Assembly (NCBI RefSeq): GCF_900478295.1
Contig: NZ_LS483488.1
Span: forward strand, 744,001 to 808,000
Source of the DNA: Helicobacter pylori NCTC 11637 = CCUG 17874 = ATCC 43504 = JCM 12093
Lineage (GTDB): Bacteria > Campylobacterota > Campylobacteria > Campylobacterales > Helicobacteraceae
Length of the DNA: 64,000 nucleotides
Direction: 5' to 3'
In this document: in pieces, positions 1 through 9,215 of the stretch
How positions within the stretch are numbered: position 1 is the stretch's first letter
Layout of the letters: the number at the start of each line of letters is the position of its first letter
Translations under genes and position numbers: made by a program
The notes under the pieces: generated by a model
What the model was told of the DNA's origin: nothing
Databases searched by the model: none
Seen by the model: the letters and a program-made list of their open reading frames with translations, nothing else

Positions 1-345
1 GTTGTAATCCAATAGATCCATAGCGTAGAGATAGGTTTTGTCTTTCAAAGCGCTATTACCAAACCAATCCCCAAAGCTTTTGTCATTCACATTCAAGGTG
101 TCGTATATATCAAACAGCGCTTGAGTTTTTGTGTCATCAACAGAGGCATATTGAGGTTTCTTATTATCAGGGATCTGTTGGTGCTGTTTAGCTTCTTTTT
201 TGAGTCGTTTAGCTTCTTTCTTGGTCTCTTTAGTTTCTTTAGTGGCCTTAATGACCTTATCGGCTTCACTTATTTCTTTAGCATAAAGAGTGTTAGAGGT
301 TAGTAAGCCTATGAGCGATACAGCGGTTGCTAGTTTTCTAAACAT
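1..345 (-). CDS. secreted Lys/Glu-rich protein, PgbA/PgbB-like (3' part outside window)
   Basis: Only the first 115 codons are in the window; the gene runs off the left edge. The ATG at 343-345 follows an AAGGAA ribosome site. The protein opens with a Sec signal peptide (basic MFRK, hydrophobic core, cleavage after LYA), then a highly charged stretch rich in Lys, Glu and Thr that should form coiled coil. The start and charge pattern remind me of the H. pylori plasminogen-binding proteins PgbA and PgbB, but I cannot confirm which, and in strain 26695 pgbA is not the direct neighbour of these genes. The stop codon of the upstream ORF overlaps this start (TAATG), suggesting translational coupling. 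Confidence 0.6.
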   Translation of the reverse strand, partial: MFRKLATAVSLIGLLTSNTLYAKEISEADKVIKATKETKETKKEAKRLKKEAKQHQQIPDNKKPQYASVDDTKTQALFDIYDTLNVNDKSFGDWFGNSALKDKTYLYAMDLLDYN

Positions 346-698
346 TAGTTTCCTTTTTTTTCAGAATTGATATAGAGACAAAATTCCCTTGCATTTAAGG
401 TAAGTAATGCAGCTGTAAAAAACTCATTGTTTTTGAAATTCTTTTTTCTTTTCATCAATCCATTGCATTTGGGATATTTAGGATCTTGTGAATCCACGCT
501 AGCGGTCCATTTGCACTTAAGATAATTTTTACACCCTAAGAAAAAAGAATTTTCTTTAATATTAGCTTTTACACTAGCCAAGCAAACCATTTTCATTGAG
601 CCATTTATTTCTCGTAAAACGCCCTTACAGCCGCCTTTATTTACATAATTAGAGCAACCATAATAAAATGAGACACTACTCAATCCTCTTTGTATCAT
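345..698 (-). CDS. zinc-ribbon protein fragment, topoisomerase I C-terminal type
   Basis: A 117-residue ORF with two cysteine modules: YYGCSNY followed by GGCKG, and FFLGCKNYLKCKW followed by PKCNG. The GCxNYxxCK pattern is that of the C4 zinc ribbons at the C terminus of bacterial topoisomerase I, also found fused to nucleases. There is no catalytic toprim or nuclease domain, so this is either a free zinc-ribbon protein or the tail of a decayed gene. A short minus-strand reading frame just upstream (about 752-700) encodes a peptide ending HDPHKRPIK and may be the lost front part. An A8 tract lies in the last codons and also supplies the next gene's ribosome site. Function unknown. Confidence 0.5.
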   Translation of the reverse strand: MIQRGLSSVSFYYGCSNYVNKGGCKGVLREINGSMKMVCLASVKANIKENSFFLGCKNYLKCKWTASVDSQDPKYPKCNGLMKRKKNFKNNEFFTAALLTLNAREFCLYINSEKKGN

Positions 699-805
699 TT
701 TATAGGTCGCTTGTGTGGGTCATGCAGTGAGTGATAAACCACTACAACGCCTAAATTTTTGAAATTTTCTCTCATTCTTTCTTCAGTCAAAATCGTTGTT
801 TTGTC

Positions 806-1153
806 TCAATCTTTAGTCTCTTTGGCTTCAGTTGGTTCGTTGGTAACGCTTGTTGCTTGAGATTTTTGGGTTTCGTTATTGACAGTTGTTGGCGCTTTAG
901 ATTGTTTTTTGGACAATTTTTCAATTAATTTCACTAAGTTGATATTAGAAAAAGACAAAAAGATTCCTATTGCGACAAAGATTATCCCAACAATCCCCAT
1001 AGCACCGCTCAAGACACAACATAAAACCCCTGCTCCAATGAGACCTAATGCATCATAACGCTTGTCAGTCAAACTGTTTTTGAAAAAATTTACAAAAGCG
1101 TTTGGTTTTTTTGTTTCATGAGTTGCTTCAGTTGTATTGATTGTGTCAGCCAT
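806..1153 (-). CDS. small membrane protein, two TM helices
   Basis: The start is placed at the ATG at 1151-1153 because a GGAGG site lies eight bases ahead of it; an in-frame ATG 54 bases upstream (1207) lacks one. The 115-residue product has a polar, Thr-rich N terminus, then two adjacent hydrophobic helices (roughly residues 38-72), then a Lys/Thr/Glu-rich tail ending TEAKETKD. The arrangement suggests a hairpin in the inner membrane with both ends in the cytoplasm. I do not recognise the family. It is transcribed divergently from the Sel1-repeat gene at 1325, with about 170 bp between the two starts. Confidence 0.6.
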   Translation of the reverse strand: MADTINTTEATHETKKPNAFVNFFKNSLTDKRYDALGLIGAGVLCCVLSGAMGIVGIIFVAIGIFLSFSNINLVKLIEKLSKKQSKAPTTVNNETQKSQATSVTNEPTEAKETKD

Positions 1154-1324
1154 AGCATTACCTCCATAATGGTATATTTTCAATTTGTTACTATGAAACA
1201 AATTCATGTCATTATAGCAAAAAATATAAAACCATCTCCATTGTTGTCATTATGCTGTTGTTTGTAATTTAAAAAAGATGATAAAACAAGCTAAAGAATG
1301 GCTCAAGTTGTAAAAGGATCTGAC

Positions 1325-2179
1325 ATGTTTGAAGATTTTTATCGCACCACTTTCTCTTTTTTAAAGCCTTTCTTGCTTTTATTGGGTTTATTGTTGTCAT
1401 TTTCGCTTTGTATGGCTGATGAATATATTAGCATAAGTGATGATTGGGATGAAAGGGCGCGAAATCAGTGGGATGAAATTGCGCGAAATCATAAGACATA
1501 TTATTTTGAAAATGGTTTAGACCATTTTAATCAAGGCCAATACAAACAAGCCTTTAAAGATTTTAAATTGGCGCAAGAATACAGCATCGGGCTTGGCAGC
1601 GTTTATTTAGCCAAAATGTATTTGGAGGGAAAGGGCGTGAAATTGGATTACAAAAAAGCGCAATTCTATGCACAAAACGCTATCAAAGGGTATGGGAGCG
1701 GGTTGTTAGGGGGCGCTCTTATTTTAGGACGCATGCAAGCAGAAGGTTTAGGGATGAAAAAGGATTTGAAACAAGCGCTTAAGACTTACAGGCATGTGGT
1801 TCGCATGTTTTCTAATAAAAGCACAAATTATTTTGCTAACAATTTTAGATTACCAAACCTTGTGTTCACTAGTATGCTTATTGGATCGCGATTCATTGAT
1901 CTTTCAGGTTTGAGCGCAAATCCTATAAAATTTGGAAAGAAGTTTGGAATACTTGTTAAGAAATCCACTCAAATCAAAGATAATACACTTCTTTGGGAAG
2001 ATATTGCTGAAATTTCAAGCAATATTATTTTACTCAAACAACAAATGGGAGAGATCCTTTATAGGATTGGGATCGCTTATAAAGAAGGGCTTGGCGTTAG
2101 AAAACAAAAAAATAGGGCTAAAAAATTCTTGCAAAAATCCGCAGAATTTGGCTATGAAAAAGCCATGGAAGCTCTGTAG
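1325..2179 (+). CDS. exported Sel1-repeat (SLR/TPR-like) protein
   Basis: I chose the ATG at 1325, with AAAGGA eight bases ahead, over an in-frame ATG at 1298, because the protein then starts with a clean signal peptide ending near SLCMA. The 284-residue product contains Sel1-like repeats: GLGSVYLAKMYLEGKGV, GGALILGRMQAEGLGM and LYRIGIAYKEGLGV, each followed by a helix of the type KKAxxxxxxA. H. pylori has a family of such proteins (Hcp proteins and HP0519). This one lacks the paired cysteines of true Hcp repeats. Position next to the cag region suggests it could be the HP0519-type gene displaced to the other side of glnA, but that is inference. Likely periplasmic or secreted, role unknown. 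Confidence 0.75.
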   Translation: MFEDFYRTTFSFLKPFLLLLGLLLSFSLCMADEYISISDDWDERARNQWDEIARNHKTYYFENGLDHFNQGQYKQAFKDFKLAQEYSIGLGSVYLAKMYLEGKGVKLDYKKAQFYAQNAIKGYGSGLLGGALILGRMQAEGLGMKKDLKQALKTYRHVVRMFSNKSTNYFANNFRLPNLVFTSMLIGSRFIDLSGLSANPIKFGKKFGILVKKSTQIKDNTLLWEDIAEISSNIILLKQQMGEILYRIGIAYKEGLGVRKQKNRAKKFLQKSAEFGYEKAMEAL

Positions 2180-2347
2180 TTTTAGAAAATAACCTACCTA
2201 ATCTTTACTATCACTTGGCTAAAATCAAGTTCTTTGCTTTAATCTTAAAAAATACCTTTGAGCATTTTTTAAATCTTATTATCGACACTCTATTAGAACA
2301 AAACTAAAAAGCAAAGAAAATCAATTTTTCCAACCACTCTTTTTAAA

Positions 2348-2369
2348 AATAAGGTATTTTTTCCTTATT
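2348..2369 (-). terminator. hairpin terminator after glnA
   Basis: AATAAGG and CCTTATT form a 7-bp stem around an eight-base T-rich loop between the convergent Sel1 gene and glnA. On the minus strand it is followed by a T-rich run, so it probably ends glnA transcription. The rest of 2180-2408 is AT-rich with no gene seen. Confidence 0.55.
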
Positions 2370-2408
2370 CTAAATTGTTAAAATGGGATTATTGATTCGC
2401 TCATTGTT

Positions 2409-3854
2409 TTAGCATGAATAAGTGGTGATAAATTCAAAAGGATGGGGTTTGCTCTCCCATGGGAACACTTCAGCGTTGAATTTAAGGGACTGATAAGCTT
2501 GAATAAATTCTTCGCTAAAGACCTGACCCTCTTTTAAATACTGCTTATCGGCTAGCATTTCTTCTAACGATCGCCTTAAAGTGTGGGGCATTTGTTTGAT
2601 ACCCTTTTCTCTGATTTCATCTAAAGTCAATTTGAAAAGGTTAATATCCATCGCTTCGCCGGGATCGATCTTATTTTTAACGCCATCCATACCCGCCATT
2701 AAAATCGCTGCAAAAGCCAAGTAGGGGTTTGATGAGCTGTCCGGGAATCTGAATTCAAACCTCGCACTGTTTTTAGAAATCCCATAAGGGATACGCACGC
2801 TCGCACTCCTGTTGTTAGCTGAATAAGTTAAAATAGATGGGGCTTCATAGCCTGGAATTAGGCGTTTGTAAGAATTAGTGGAAGCGTTAGTGAAAGCGGC
2901 TAACCCTCTAGCGTGACGCAACACACCCCCTAAAAAATGCAACGCTAACCCACTCAAGCCCTTATAAGTTTCGCCGCTAAAAAGGTTTTCGTTGTTTTTC
3001 CAAACGCTCACATGGGTGTGCATCCCGCTCCCGTTATCCCCGTATAAAGGTTTTGGCATGAAAGTGGCGGTTTTGCCGTTTAAATGAGCGACCATTTTAA
3101 CCACATATTTGAGTTTTTGGACATTGTCAGCGGCTTCCACTAAATCCCCAAATTTCACGCCCACTTCGCCTTGCGCTTGCGCGACTTCATGATGGACGAC
3201 AAAAGTTTCTAACCCCACTTGGTTTAAGACTTTCACAATTTCAGTGCGAATATCCATCATCGTATCCGTTGGCGGCACAGGCATATAGCCCCCTTGCTTG
3301 CCCGGTCTATGCCCAAAATTCACGCCATTTTCAAAGCTCCTATCCCGATTCCATTCGCCTTCTTCGCTATCCACTTCGTAGTATTGGGAATTGGAAGCGT
3401 CTTTAATTTTAATGGAATCAAAGATGAAAAATTCGCTCTCCGCACCAAAATAAGCCACATCGCCCAAACCTGAATCTTTTAAATGCTGTAAGGCTTTTTT
3501 AGCGATACTTCTGGGGCATTTTTCATAAGGCTGGTTTTTATACACATCATACACATCGCAAAACACGACCACGCTCACATCTGCGCTAAAAGGATCAATG
3601 AAATAACGCACCAAATCGGGGGTTAAAATCATATCGGAGTGTTCAATGCCTTGCCAGCCCTTAAAACAACTCGCATCAAAAGGAATCCCCTCTTTAAACA
3701 TGCCATGCGTTAAAGCCCCAAAAGAATAAGCGATGTGATTCCAAGTGCCTTTAATATCGCTGAATCTAAAATCCACAAATTCCACTTCATTTTCTTTGCA
3801 AAATTCAAAAAATTCTTTGATCTTGCTTTCACTATTTTGAGTTCTTACTATCAT
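2409..3854 (-). CDS. glnA: glutamine synthetase, type I
   Basis: The 481-residue protein makes glutamine from glutamate, ammonia and ATP and is the main ammonia-assimilating enzyme in H. pylori. The metal and substrate motifs are visible: [10 protein letters not shown], the [22 protein letters not shown]-binding region, and [11 protein letters not shown]. The region matching the adenylylation site of enteric enzymes (NLYDLP) reads NLFKLT here, so the modified tyrosine is a phenylalanine and control by adenylylation is not possible at that site. The length is typical. The gene stands alone on the minus strand, with a hairpin terminator downstream and a divergent promoter region upstream facing the 98-residue ORF at 4089. 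Confidence 0.97.
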   Translation of the reverse strand: MIVRTQNSESKIKEFFEFCKENEVEFVDFRFSDIKGTWNHIAYSFGALTHGMFKEGIPFDASCFKGWQGIEHSDMILTPDLVRYFIDPFSADVSVVVFCDVYDVYKNQPYEKCPRSIAKKALQHLKDSGLGDVAYFGAESEFFIFDSIKIKDASNSQYYEVDSEEGEWNRDRSFENGVNFGHRPGKQGGYMPVPPTDTMMDIRTEIVKVLNQVGLETFVVHHEVAQAQGEVGVKFGDLVEAADNVQKLKYVVKMVAHLNGKTATFMPKPLYGDNGSGMHTHVSVWKNNENLFSGETYKGLSGLALHFLGGVLRHARGLAAFTNASTNSYKRLIPGYEAPSILTYSANNRSASVRIPYGISKNSARFEFRFPDSSSNPYLAFAAILMAGMDGVKNKIDPGEAMDINLFKLTLDEIREKGIKQMPHTLRRSLEEMLADKQYLKEGQVFSEEFIQAYQSLKFNAEVFPWESKPHPFEFITTYSC

Positions 3855-4027
3855 TAACCACCTTTAATTGTTATGAATTGAGTTTGATTGATAGGGGTGA
3901 TTATAGCATTTTATGGGGTAAAAAAAGTAGAATTGATGCTCTAAATTTTATAGAGACTAAAAACCACCTTTTTTAATTTTGGCATTTTGTTTCTTTTTTG
4001 TGGTATTATTCGTTTGCTAGTTATAAG

Positions 4028-4033
4028 TATAAT
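4028..4033 (+). promoter_or_regulatory. -10 box for the ORF at 4089
   Basis: A perfect TATAAT lies 55 bases ahead of the start codon in the glnA upstream region. The leader it would make contains a short C-rich segment and ends with an AAGGAA ribosome site. Confidence 0.5.
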
Positions 4034-4088
4034 TGCCGTCCTATCTCTACCTAGAAATGGGGTGTTATTTTAAATTTAAGGAAAAATT

Positions 4089-4385
4089 ATGAAACAAAAC
4101 TTCTTACTTATAAATGGTGTTTTCTGCGATAGGTACGGAAAACCTTTAAAAGGTGCGGCTCTGTATAATGCTGAAGCCGCATATTTGAATGGCGGTCTTA
4201 AGCAGACCTTAGATCAGAATGAAAGACTTAAAGATGAAAACAAGGGACTTAATGAAGCACTTTATTATTCACTTTCTCTAAATCGCGAACAAGGTAAAAA
4301 GATACAGTATCTAGAGAATATTTTGGGAAGTGTTCTTCCTGCTTTAAATCTTAACTTTCCTAGCCTAGATTTCAATGAAAGGTAG
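4089..4385 (+). CDS. conserved small coiled-coil protein (HP0513 type)
   Basis: A 98-residue soluble protein with no signal peptide. The N-terminal third is globular (NGVFCDRYGKPLKGAALYNA) and the middle (about residues 35-78) is a heptad-patterned coiled coil rich in Leu, Glu, Lys and Asn. It corresponds by position to the small gene between glnA and rplI in strain 26695. I do not know a function. The ribosome site AAGGAA and its own promoter support expression. A 9-bp hairpin (4395-4416) lies directly after the stop. Confidence 0.75.
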   Translation: MKQNFLLINGVFCDRYGKPLKGAALYNAEAAYLNGGLKQTLDQNERLKDENKGLNEALYYSLSLNREQGKKIQYLENILGSVLPALNLNFPSLDFNER

Positions 4386-4555
4386 GAAACCGCTCTTGCA
4401 TCCACATGGGTGCAAGTTGATCAAGGCAACTAGCTTTTGTAGTTAAAAAATGTCTTTGAAGATTTTTTAGATCAATGTTTTGTTGGATATGGAGTTTTTA
4501 TTTTGACTCCGTTCTAATCAAGCGTTGATAATAAAATTTAAATTTAAGTATATGG

Positions 4556-4660
4556 AGAGTTTGACTTTGATTGAACCAATCGATAACTTCTTAAAGCGTT
4601 CGTAGGGTTTTGGGGATTTTAAGGGGGAGATTCTTTTAGAATACCCACTACCCCTTAAAT
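4556..4660 (+). repeat. paralogous intergenic element I (candidate small RNA or toxin-antitoxin remnant)
   Basis: This segment begins GAGAGTTTGACTTT, passes a TTAAAGCGTTC block, then G-runs (TTTTGGGGATTTT, AAGGGGGAGA) and ends in a C-run (ACCCCTTAAA) able to pair with the G-runs. The intergenic region after accA (26329-26432) carries the same succession of blocks. A 17-codon ORF starting at 4553 ends in FLKRS just before the G-runs. The layout recalls the AapA/IsoA type I toxin loci of H. pylori, whose peptides end in LKR, but the AapA core peptide is not present here. Confidence 0.35.
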
Positions 4661-4773
4661 TTTTATAAAAACATCATTAAAAATCTTAAAAACAAACTTT
4701 TTTCAAAAATTAAAAAAATTTTAGCGATCAATATTTGATGAGAGTAGAGCTTTTTTTATTATAAAATAAAGAG

Positions 4774-4779
4774 TATAAT
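4774..4779 (+). promoter_or_regulatory. -10 box for rplI
   Basis: TATAAT inside AGAGTATAATTAC, 31 bases ahead of the rplI start and preceded by a T-rich stretch, as in vegetative H. pylori promoters. It likely drives rplI-hslV-hslU-era-csd6, which are packed without gaps. Confidence 0.6.
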
Positions 4780-4810
4780 TACAAATCACTTACAACTTAA
4801 AGGGGATATA

Positions 4811-5260
4811 ATGAAGGTTCTATTACTAGAAGATGTGAAAAATTTAGGCAAAGCGGGTGAAGTGTGCGAGGTTAAAGATGGCTATGGGAATAACTTTTTA
4901 ATCGCTAACAAAAAAGCCAAACTCGCTACTAACGAAGTGATTAACAAATACAAAGCCGAAGTTAAAAAGAAAGCGGAAAAAGAAGCCCTAGAAAAGGCGC
5001 AAAAATTGCAAATGGTAGAAACCTTACAAACCATCACGCTGACTATCCATAAAAAAGTCGGTGCGAACGGCTCTTTATTTGGAGCGATCACTAAGGAAGA
5101 GATCACAGAGCGTTTGAAAGAACAGCATGCGAGTTTGGATTTAGATAAAAAAGACATTGAACTCAAACACCCGATTAAAAGCACAGGGATTTATGAGATT
5201 GAAGTCAAGCTTGGATTTGGGGTTGTGGGTGCGTTTAAAATTGATGTTGTGGCTGAGTAG
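4811..5260 (+). CDS. rplI: 50S ribosomal protein L9
   Basis: A 149-residue protein of normal L9 length. The N-terminal rRNA-binding domain is clear: [18 protein letters not shown], then DGYGNNFL and ANKKAKLAT. It is followed by a long charged helix ([16 protein letters not shown]) that links to the C-terminal domain with [13 protein letters not shown]9 binds the L1-stalk base of the large subunit. AAAGGGG is the ribosome site. It is the first gene of a compact operon; hslV starts three bases after its stop. Confidence 0.96.
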
Positions 5261-5263
5261 AAA

Positions 5264-5806
5264 ATGTTTGAAGCGACGACGATTCTAGGCTATAGAGGGG
5301 AGATGGGGGGCAAGAAGTTTGCGTTCATTGGAGGCGATGGGCAGGTAACTTTAGGCAATTGTGTAGTCAAAGCCAATGCGACAAAAATCAGAAGCTTGTA
5401 TCACAACCAGGTTTTAAGCGGGTTTGCCGGGAGCACGGCGGACGCTTTTAGCTTGTTTGATATGTTTGAACGCATTTTAGAGAGCAAAAAAGGGGATTTG
5501 TTTAAAAGCGTGGTGGATTTCAGCAAAGAATGGCGCAAGGACAAGTATTTACGCCGACTAGAAGCGATGATGATCGTTTTAAATTTGGATCACATTTTCA
5601 TTTTGAGCGGCACGGGCGATGTTTTAGAAGCTGAAGACAATAAGATCGCTGCTATTGGGAGTGGGGGGAATTACGCCTTAAGCGCGGCTAGGGCTTTAGA
5701 TCATTTCGCTCATTTAGAGCCTAGAAAACTTGTAGAAGAGTCCTTAAAAATCGCAGGGGATCTTTGCATTTACACCAACACGAATATTAAAATTTTGGAG
5801 CTTTAA
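5264..5806 (+). CDS. hslV: ATP-dependent protease peptidase subunit HslV
   Basis: The 180-residue N-terminal-nucleophile threonine peptidase assembles as the proteolytic core of the HslVU (ClpQY) protease in the cytoplasm. The catalytic threonine follows a short propeptide MFEA (ATTILGYRG), and the family motifs [20 protein letters not shown] and [14 protein letters not shown] are present. The stop codon overlaps the start of hslU by one base (TAATG), which suits 1:1 expression of the two subunits. Confidence 0.96.
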   Translation: MFEATTILGYRGEMGGKKFAFIGGDGQVTLGNCVVKANATKIRSLYHNQVLSGFAGSTADAFSLFDMFERILESKKGDLFKSVVDFSKEWRKDKYLRRLEAMMIVLNLDHIFILSGTGDVLEAEDNKIAAIGSGGNYALSAARALDHFAHLEPRKLVEESLKIAGDLCIYTNTNIKILEL

Positions 5807-7137
5807 TGTCTAAATTGAATATGACCTCACGAGAAATTGTCGCTTATTTAGATGAATACATCATTGGGCAAAAGGAAGCTAAAAAGTCTATCGCTATCGC
5901 TTTTAGGAATCGTTACAGGCGTTTGCAACTGGAAAAATCCTTACAAGAAGAAATCACGCCTAAAAACATTTTAATGATTGGTTCTACTGGCGTGGGTAAG
6001 ACTGAAATCGCAAGACGAATAGCAAAAATCATGGAACTCCCCTTTGTGAAAGTGGAAGCGAGCAAATACACAGAAGTGGGTTTTGTGGGGCGCGATGTGG
6101 AGTCTATGGTAAGGGATTTAGTCAATAACAGCGTGCTTTTAGTGGAAAATGAGCATAAAGAAAAATTAAAAGACAAGATTGAAGAAGCGGTTATAGAAAA
6201 AATCGCTAAAAAACTCCTACCCCCCTTGCCTAATGGCGTGAGCGAAGAAAAAAAACAAGAATACGCTAACAGCCTTTTAAAAATGCAACAAAGAATCGCG
6301 CAAGGCGAGTTGGATAGTAAAGAAATTGAAATTGAAGTGCGTAAAAAAAGCATAGAGATTGATTCTAATGTGCCGCCTGAAATTTTAAGGGTTCAAGAAA
6401 ATGTGATTAAGTTTTTCCATAAAGAACAGGATAAAGTCAAAAAAACTTTAAGCGTTAAAGAGGCTAAAGAAGCCCTAAAAGCAGAAATCAGCGACACGCT
6501 TTTAGACAGCGAAGCCATTAAAATGGAAGGTTTGAAGCGCGCGGAAAGTTCAGGGGTGATTTTTATTGATGAAATTGATAAGATCGCTGTAAGCTCTAAA
6601 GAAGGAAGCCGTCAAGATCCCAGTAAAGAGGGGGTTCAAAGGGATTTGTTGCCGATTGTAGAGGGGAGCGTGGTGAATACGAAGTATGGTTCTATTAAAA
6701 CAGAGCATATTTTATTCATTGCAGCAGGGGCGTTTCATCTTTCTAAACCAAGCGATTTGATCCCTGAATTGCAGGGGCGTTTCCCTTTAAGGGTGGAGTT
6801 AGAAAATTTAACCGAAGAAATCATGTATATGATTTTAACCCAAACTAAGACCTCTATCATCAAGCAATACCAAGCCCTTTTAAAAGTGGAGGGCGTAGAA
6901 ATTGCGTTTGAAGACGATGCGATCAAAGAGTTAGCCAAACTTTCTTATAACGCCAATCAAAAAAGCGAAGATATAGGCGCTAGAAGGTTGCACACCACCA
7001 TTGAAAAAGTGCTAGAAGACATTAGTTTTGAAGCGGAGGATTATTCGGGGCAAAATATTACTATCACTAAAGAATTGGTTCAATCCAAGCTAGAGGATTT
7101 AGTGGCTGATGAAAATTTGGTGAAGTATATTTTATGA
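5806..7137 (+). CDS. hslU: HslU ATPase (ClpY) subunit
   Basis: A 443-residue AAA+ unfoldase that feeds substrates into HslV. The start [17 protein letters not shown] is typical. Walker A is [12 protein letters not shown], the pore loop is [12 protein letters not shown], Walker B is [12 protein letters not shown], and the arginine-finger region is [13 protein letters not shown] charged intermediate (I) domain spans about residues 110-230. The C terminus ends LVKYIL; the C-terminal tail docks into HslV. The stop overlaps the start of era by four bases (ATGA). Confidence 0.97.
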   Translation: MSKLNMTSREIVAYLDEYIIGQKEAKKSIAIAFRNRYRRLQLEKSLQEEITPKNILMIGSTGVGKTEIARRIAKIMELPFVKVEASKYTEVGFVGRDVESMVRDLVNNSVLLVENEHKEKLKDKIEEAVIEKIAKKLLPPLPNGVSEEKKQEYANSLLKMQQRIAQGELDSKEIEIEVRKKSIEIDSNVPPEILRVQENVIKFFHKEQDKVKKTLSVKEAKEALKAEISDTLLDSEAIKMEGLKRAESSGVIFIDEIDKIAVSSKEGSRQDPSKEGVQRDLLPIVEGSVVNTKYGSIKTEHILFIAAGAFHLSKPSDLIPELQGRFPLRVELENLTEEIMYMILTQTKTSIIKQYQALLKVEGVEIAFEDDAIKELAKLSYNANQKSEDIGARRLHTTIEKVLEDISFEAEDYSGQNITITKELVQSKLEDLVADENLVKYIL

Positions 7138-8042
7138 TGAAAACTAAGGCGGGCTTTGTAGCTCTCATGGGCAAACCAAACGCTGGAAAAAGCACTCTTT
7201 TAAACACTTTATTAAACGCTCATTTAGCCCTTGTTTCGCATAAGGCTAATGCGACCAGAAAATTGATGAAATGCATCGTGCCTTTCAAAGATAAAGAAGG
7301 GTATGAGAACCAAATCATTTTTTTAGACACACCAGGGCTCCATCATCAAGAAAAATTACTCAACCAGTGCATGCTCTCACAGGCTTTAAAAGCGATGGGC
7401 GATGCTGAATTGTGCGTTTTTTTAGCTTCTGTGCATGATGATTTAAAAGGCTATGAAGAGTTTTTGAGTTTGTGCCAAAAACCCCATATCTTGGCTTTGA
7501 GTAAGATTGACACAGCCACGCATAAGCAAGTTTTGCAAAAATTACAAGAGTATCAACAATACGATTCGCAATTTTTAGCCCTAGTGCCTTTGAGCGCGAA
7601 AAAATCTCAAAATTTAAACGCGTTTTTAGAATGCATCAGCAAGCATTTAAGCCCTAGTGCATGGCTTTTTGAAAAGGATTTGATGAGCGATGAAAAAATG
7701 CGCGATATTTATAAGGAAATCATTAGGGAGAGTTTGTTTGATTTTTTGAGCGATGAAATCCCTTATGAAAGCGATGTGATGATTGATAAATTTATAGAAG
7801 AAGAACGCATAGACAAGGTGTATGCGCATATTATCGTAGAAAAAGAAAGCCAAAAAAAGATCGTGATAGGCAAAAACGGGGTGAATATCAAACGCATCGG
7901 GACTAACGCGCGATTAAAAATGCAAGAAGTGGGCGAAAAAAAGGTTTTTTTAAACTTGCAAGTGATCGCTCAAAAATCATGGAGCAAGGAAGAAAAGAGC
8001 TTGCAAAAACTGGGCTATATCCATAAAAGGGGTATGGATTGA
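7134..8042 (+). CDS. era: GTPase Era
   Basis: A 302-residue GTPase that assists 16S rRNA maturation and 30S assembly at the membrane. Seen are G1 [12 protein letters not shown]3 DTPGLH, G4 LSKID, and a C-terminal KH RNA-binding domain with [14 protein letters not shown]. Two adjacent ATG codons (7134 and 7137) are possible starts; the first overlaps the hslU stop. The last codons overlap the TTG start of csd6 by four bases. Confidence 0.96.
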   Translation: MMKTKAGFVALMGKPNAGKSTLLNTLLNAHLALVSHKANATRKLMKCIVPFKDKEGYENQIIFLDTPGLHHQEKLLNQCMLSQALKAMGDAELCVFLASVHDDLKGYEEFLSLCQKPHILALSKIDTATHKQVLQKLQEYQQYDSQFLALVPLSAKKSQNLNAFLECISKHLSPSAWLFEKDLMSDEKMRDIYKEIIRESLFDFLSDEIPYESDVMIDKFIEEERIDKVYAHIIVEKESQKKIVIGKNGVNIKRIGTNARLKMQEVGEKKVFLNLQVIAQKSWSKEEKSLQKLGYIHKRGMD

Positions 8043-9031
8043 AAAAGGTATTACCGGCTTTATTAATGGGGTTTGTGGGCTTGAATGCTGATGAGCGTTT
8101 GTTAGAAATCATGCGTCTTTATCAAAAGCAAGGCTTGGAAGTGGTGGGTCAAAAGCTAGATTCTTATTTAGCGGATAAATCTTTCTGGACAGAAGAGCTT
8201 CAAAACAAGGACACGGATTTTGGCTATTATCAAAACAAGCAGTTTTTATTTGTGGCGGATAAATCCAAGCCTAGTTTAGAGTTTTATGAAATAGACAACA
8301 ACATGCTTAAAAAAATCAACAGCTCTAAAGCCCTTGTAGGCTCTAAAAAGGGCGATAAAACTTTAGAGGGCGATTTGGCCACGCCTATTGGAGTGTATCG
8401 TATCACGCAGAAATTAGAGCGCTTGGATCAATATTATGGCGTCTTGGCTTTTGTAACGAATTACCCTAATTTGTATGACACCTTGAAAAAACGCACCGGG
8501 CATGGCATTTGGGTGCATGGAATGCCTTTAAATGGCGATCGGAATGAATTGAACACCAAGGGCTGTATTGCGATTGAAAACCCGCTTTTAAGCTCTTATG
8601 ATAAAATATTAAAAGGCGAAAAAGCGTTCCTCATCACCTATGAAGACAAGTTTTTCCCCAGCACCAAAGAAGAATTGAGCATGGTTTTAAGCTCCCTTTT
8701 TCAATGGAAAGAAGCTTGGGCTAGGGGCGATTTTGAACGCTACATGCGTTTTTATAACCCCAATTTCACTCGCTATGATGGCATGAAATTCAACGCTTTT
8801 AAAGAGTATAAAAAAAGGGTGTTTGCAAAAAACGAAAAAAAGAATATCGCTTTTTCTTCTATCAATGTGATCCCTTACCCCAACTCCCAGAACAAACGCT
8901 TGTTTTATGTGGCGTTTGACCAAGATTACAAAGCCTACCAGCAAAACAAGCTCTCTTATAGCTCTAATTCCCAAAAAGAACTCTATGTAGAGATTGAAAA
9001 CAATCAAGTGTCTATTATAATGGAAAAATAA
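8039..9031 (+). CDS. csd6: L,D-carboxypeptidase Csd6 (YkuD family), cell-shape determinant
   Basis: A 330-residue exported enzyme that trims tetrapeptide stems of peptidoglycan and is needed for helical cell shape. It starts at TTG ([16 protein letters not shown], signal peptide). The YkuD catalytic motif is intact: [12 protein letters not shown] ... [10 protein letters not shown], with the nucleophilic cysteine in GCIAI. Residues about 215-330 form the NTF2-like C-terminal domain seen in the known structure. It closes the rplI-era operon. In strain 26695 this gene (HP0518) is followed by HP0519 and the left end of the cag island; here the next gene is a cag right-end helicase operon. Confidence 0.92.
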   Translation: MKKVLPALLMGFVGLNADERLLEIMRLYQKQGLEVVGQKLDSYLADKSFWTEELQNKDTDFGYYQNKQFLFVADKSKPSLEFYEIDNNMLKKINSSKALVGSKKGDKTLEGDLATPIGVYRITQKLERLDQYYGVLAFVTNYPNLYDTLKKRTGHGIWVHGMPLNGDRNELNTKGCIAIENPLLSSYDKILKGEKAFLITYEDKFFPSTKEELSMVLSSLFQWKEAWARGDFERYMRFYNPNFTRYDGMKFNAFKEYKKRVFAKNEKKNIAFSSINVIPYPNSQNKRLFYVAFDQDYKAYQQNKLSYSSNSQKELYVEIENNQVSIIMEK

Positions 9032-9215
9032 GCTAGGGATAGGTGCTAAAAAGTCAAGCCACCATAAAGACAAAGTAATGGAAGCCAAAGTCATTGGCAT
9101 TAGAAATAATCGTACAACTTTACAGAGTGAAAAAGGGAATGAAGCTTTAAAAATAACAAATGATTAAGAAATATTAATTAAGAATTATGAATAGAGGATT
9201 TTAGGAGTTATAAGG

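Larger units (their letters stand above)
4386..4810. other. 425-bp intergenic region with hairpins and a G-rich/C-rich element
   Basis: No protein gene of normal size is seen. It holds: a hairpin at 4395-4416 (arms CTTGCATCC and GGGTGCAAG, loop ACAT); a second small hairpin near 4490-4510 (GGAGT and ACTCC arms); an element at 4556-4660 related to one at 26329-26432 (see separate entry); and the rplI promoter. The density of structure suggests one or more small RNAs, not yet assigned. Confidence 0.5.

Noticed and set aside
4553..4606. 17-codon ORF ending FLKRS as an AapA toxin gene
   Set aside because: It lacks the conserved core of AapA peptides; kept only as part of a broader element resemblance.
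5913..6353. Minus-strand open frame of 146 codons inside hslU
   Set aside because: Antisense shadow of a well-conserved gene, no ribosome site and no family pattern.
9074..9163. 29-codon plus-strand frame (MEAKVIGIRNNRTTLQSEKG and on) between csd6 and gene A
   Set aside because: No ribosome site, no similarity that I recognise and an in-frame stop just upstream; may be a fragment of a lost gene, but cannot be supported.
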